NCBI GenBank assembly: GCA_964457585.1
Contig: CAYWFU010000107.1
Coordinates: 1-7,310 of the forward strand
DNA: 7,310 bases
Direction: 5' to 3'
Origin: CAYWFU01 sp964457585
Lineage (GTDB): Bacteria; JACRDZ01
The position numbers and the translations under genes are program-made. The notes beneath the pieces were generated by a model. The model searched no databases, was not told where the DNA came from, and saw only the letters and a program-made list of their open reading frames with translations. Of the stretch, positions 6,094 through 7,310 are shown one piece after another. How positions within the stretch are numbered: position 1 is the stretch's first letter; every line of letters starts with the position of its first letter.

Positions 6094-7310
6094 ATGTCAA
6101 AATATATTGAATTTCAAACGAGAAAAATTATAAGCAGATATGGTGGAGTTGGCTCTATTATTGAGACCTTAAATGGTGCTTTATTAATAGAAAAATTTGA
6201 TAACTGGTATTTTTTTAACAAAAAAGATAGTTTATTTGATTTGCCTGAATTTGAAATAGAAGATACACGGTTATTAAAACGCTTGCAGTTTCGATTTACT
6301 AAATTGAAAAAACTCATTAAAGTCCCTATTAATTATCAAAATTCATATATCAAATATCCACCTACACCTATTGAACCTAAGAAAGTAGCTGGAGCTGAAT
6401 ATTTTCCTCGATGGATGTATTGTAGTTATTGTGGAAGTTTTAAACCAATTAATAAATGGTATGAAGGTTGGAAGCAAACACTACAAAAATATAATATTAA
6501 TAATGATATTGATGATAAATTTATTCCACCTAAATGTTGAATTTGCTATTATAATGCAAGAAAAAACAAAAAGAAACGTTGGTATTATGAATTAGAACAG
6601 GTGCGTTTTATTATGACTGCACCAGATGGTAAAATCCGAGATATCCCATGGGAGAGATGGATACTTGCTGAAAAAGGTATTAAGGAAGAAGATTCAGAAT
6701 CCGGAACAATAAGATTTGATTTTAATAACCTTTGCTGTGAAAATCAAGATTTAAAATATATAAAATCCAATAAATTTGCAGATTTGTCAGGGATAAGAAT
6801 TGAATGTAAAAGTTGTAGAAGAAAAAACACATTAGCCGGATTATTTGGATTGCGTTTACCGGTGAAAGCGGGTGAAAAAGTTTTTTTCAAACCGGTTATT
6901 AGAACAAGTAACAGTGTATATTATCCATTAATCATCAATAGTATTTATCTGCCTAAAAAAGATGAAATTACAAATGAGGATAAAAATAAAATAAATATAT
7001 GGATCAGTAAAAGGAAAAATATTGATTTTATATGCGAAGCTTTATGTGATAAATATACTAAAACAGAAATAGAAAATTATATTAAAATAATGGATGAAGA
7101 TAAAAAGGATTCATTTGAAACAGAGACTCTCTATCGTCAAAAAGAATATAATTTTTTACTGCAAAATTTTGACTTCCCTAATAATGATTCAAATGATTTA
7201 AACTATGAAAGAATAGACACAACAAATTTATCAAAATATGGAATTGAGCATCTTATAAAAATTAAACGTCTTAAATTAACAATGGTACAAACAGGATATA
7301 CAAGACAAAA
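6094..7310 (+). pseudogene. drmB: DrmB-like DUF1998 protein, in-frame TGA, runs off window end
   Basis: DrmB partners the DrmA helicase in DISARM. ATG 6094 directly follows the gap, so its ribosome binding site is hidden. The N-terminus, with FQTRKIISRYGGVGSIIE, fits the DUF1998 opening (R-x-x-x-I-x-x-YGxG). Next come PRWMYCSYCG (Cys110, Cys113), a second knuckle PPKC-TGA-IC (Cys148, stop at 149, Cys151), VRFIMTAPDGKIRDIPWERW, Cys214-Cys215, ECKSC (Cys238, Cys241), NTLAGLFGLRLP and the family motif VIRTSNSVYYP. The frame stays open from the TGA to the window edge, where MVQTGYTR resembles the family's GFTR element. In the usual C-x-x-GH-I-x-D-x-PW motif, Cys and His are replaced (APDGK). About 405 codons are visible. 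The TGA (6538) should truncate the product at 148 residues unless read through. Confidence 0.78.
6538..6540 (+). other. In-frame TGA inside a CxxC zinc-binding motif of the DrmB-like gene
   Basis: The codon separates Cys148 from Ile150-Cys151. The frame on both sides is strongly DrmB-like, with no frameshift, so this is an isolated nonsense codon or a recoded one. GGA or TGG would each be one base away. Confidence 0.8.

Noticed and set aside
5992..6110. Fusion of the drmA and drmB reading frames through the N run
   Set aside because: The 100 N are a placeholder of unknown length. The downstream frame starts with its own ATG and a canonical DrmB N-terminus.
6114..6317. Minus-strand open frame opposite the drmB start
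   Set aside because: It is antisense to clear DrmB motifs and has no start context or recognisable domain.
6538..6540. UGA in CxxC as selenocysteine
   Set aside because: The position is an interior residue of a zinc knuckle, not a redox Cys position. The other unexpected UGA replaces Gly, and no selenoprotein family match or SECIS-like structure is evident.

Overview
This AT-rich window (about 70% A+T by eye, with heavy use of AGA and ATA codons) comes from a low-GC prokaryote. I cannot name the lineage or decide between bacterium and archaeon. It is a scaffold rather than a finished sequence: a run of exactly 100 N (5993-6092) marks an assembly gap of unknown true length. The content is accessory DNA: a decaying insertion sequence, toxin-antitoxin modules, repeat-rich spacers and the start of a defence operon. 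Many genes are broken.

Left part (1-2341). A perfect hairpin at 1-40 resembles the end of an IS200/IS605-type element. It is followed by an unrecognised gene broken by a frameshift (61-491), a possible fragment of a DUF4143-type ATPase (482-577) and an unrecognised ORF split by an insertion sequence. The IS (679-2064) has 15-bp perfect terminal inverted repeats and a 5-bp target duplication TAATA. Its minus-strand transposase looks like the IS1380 family and is disrupted by a stop, frameshifts and internal deletion. Removing the IS plus one TAATA copy restores an open frame across the junction.

Middle (2430-4116). There are two consecutive VapBC-type modules. The first has a small antitoxin gene and a PIN toxin truncated after 52 codons. 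The second has an AbrB-type antitoxin overlapping by one base a complete PIN toxin with all four acidic residues. A gene-free spacer follows, with an imperfect inverted-repeat pair, a 22-bp direct repeat and a 12-bp tandem duplication. A third PIN fragment ends directly before the next gene.

Right part (4117-7310). Two genes match the DISARM anti-phage core, drmA (SF2 helicase) and drmB (DUF1998 protein). Both look damaged. drmA has a frameshift near 4176, an in-frame TGA at 4248 where the family has Gly, no visible Walker A motif, and its C-terminus lost in the N gap. drmB has an in-frame TGA at 6538 inside a CxxC motif and runs off the window end. In a working system DrmA and DrmB form a DNA-translocating complex that acts with a methyltransferase and other Drm proteins; none of those others is visible here. 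The best reading is a degenerate defence island. Draft-assembly error, or UGA reassigned as a sense codon, are less likely alternatives to test.
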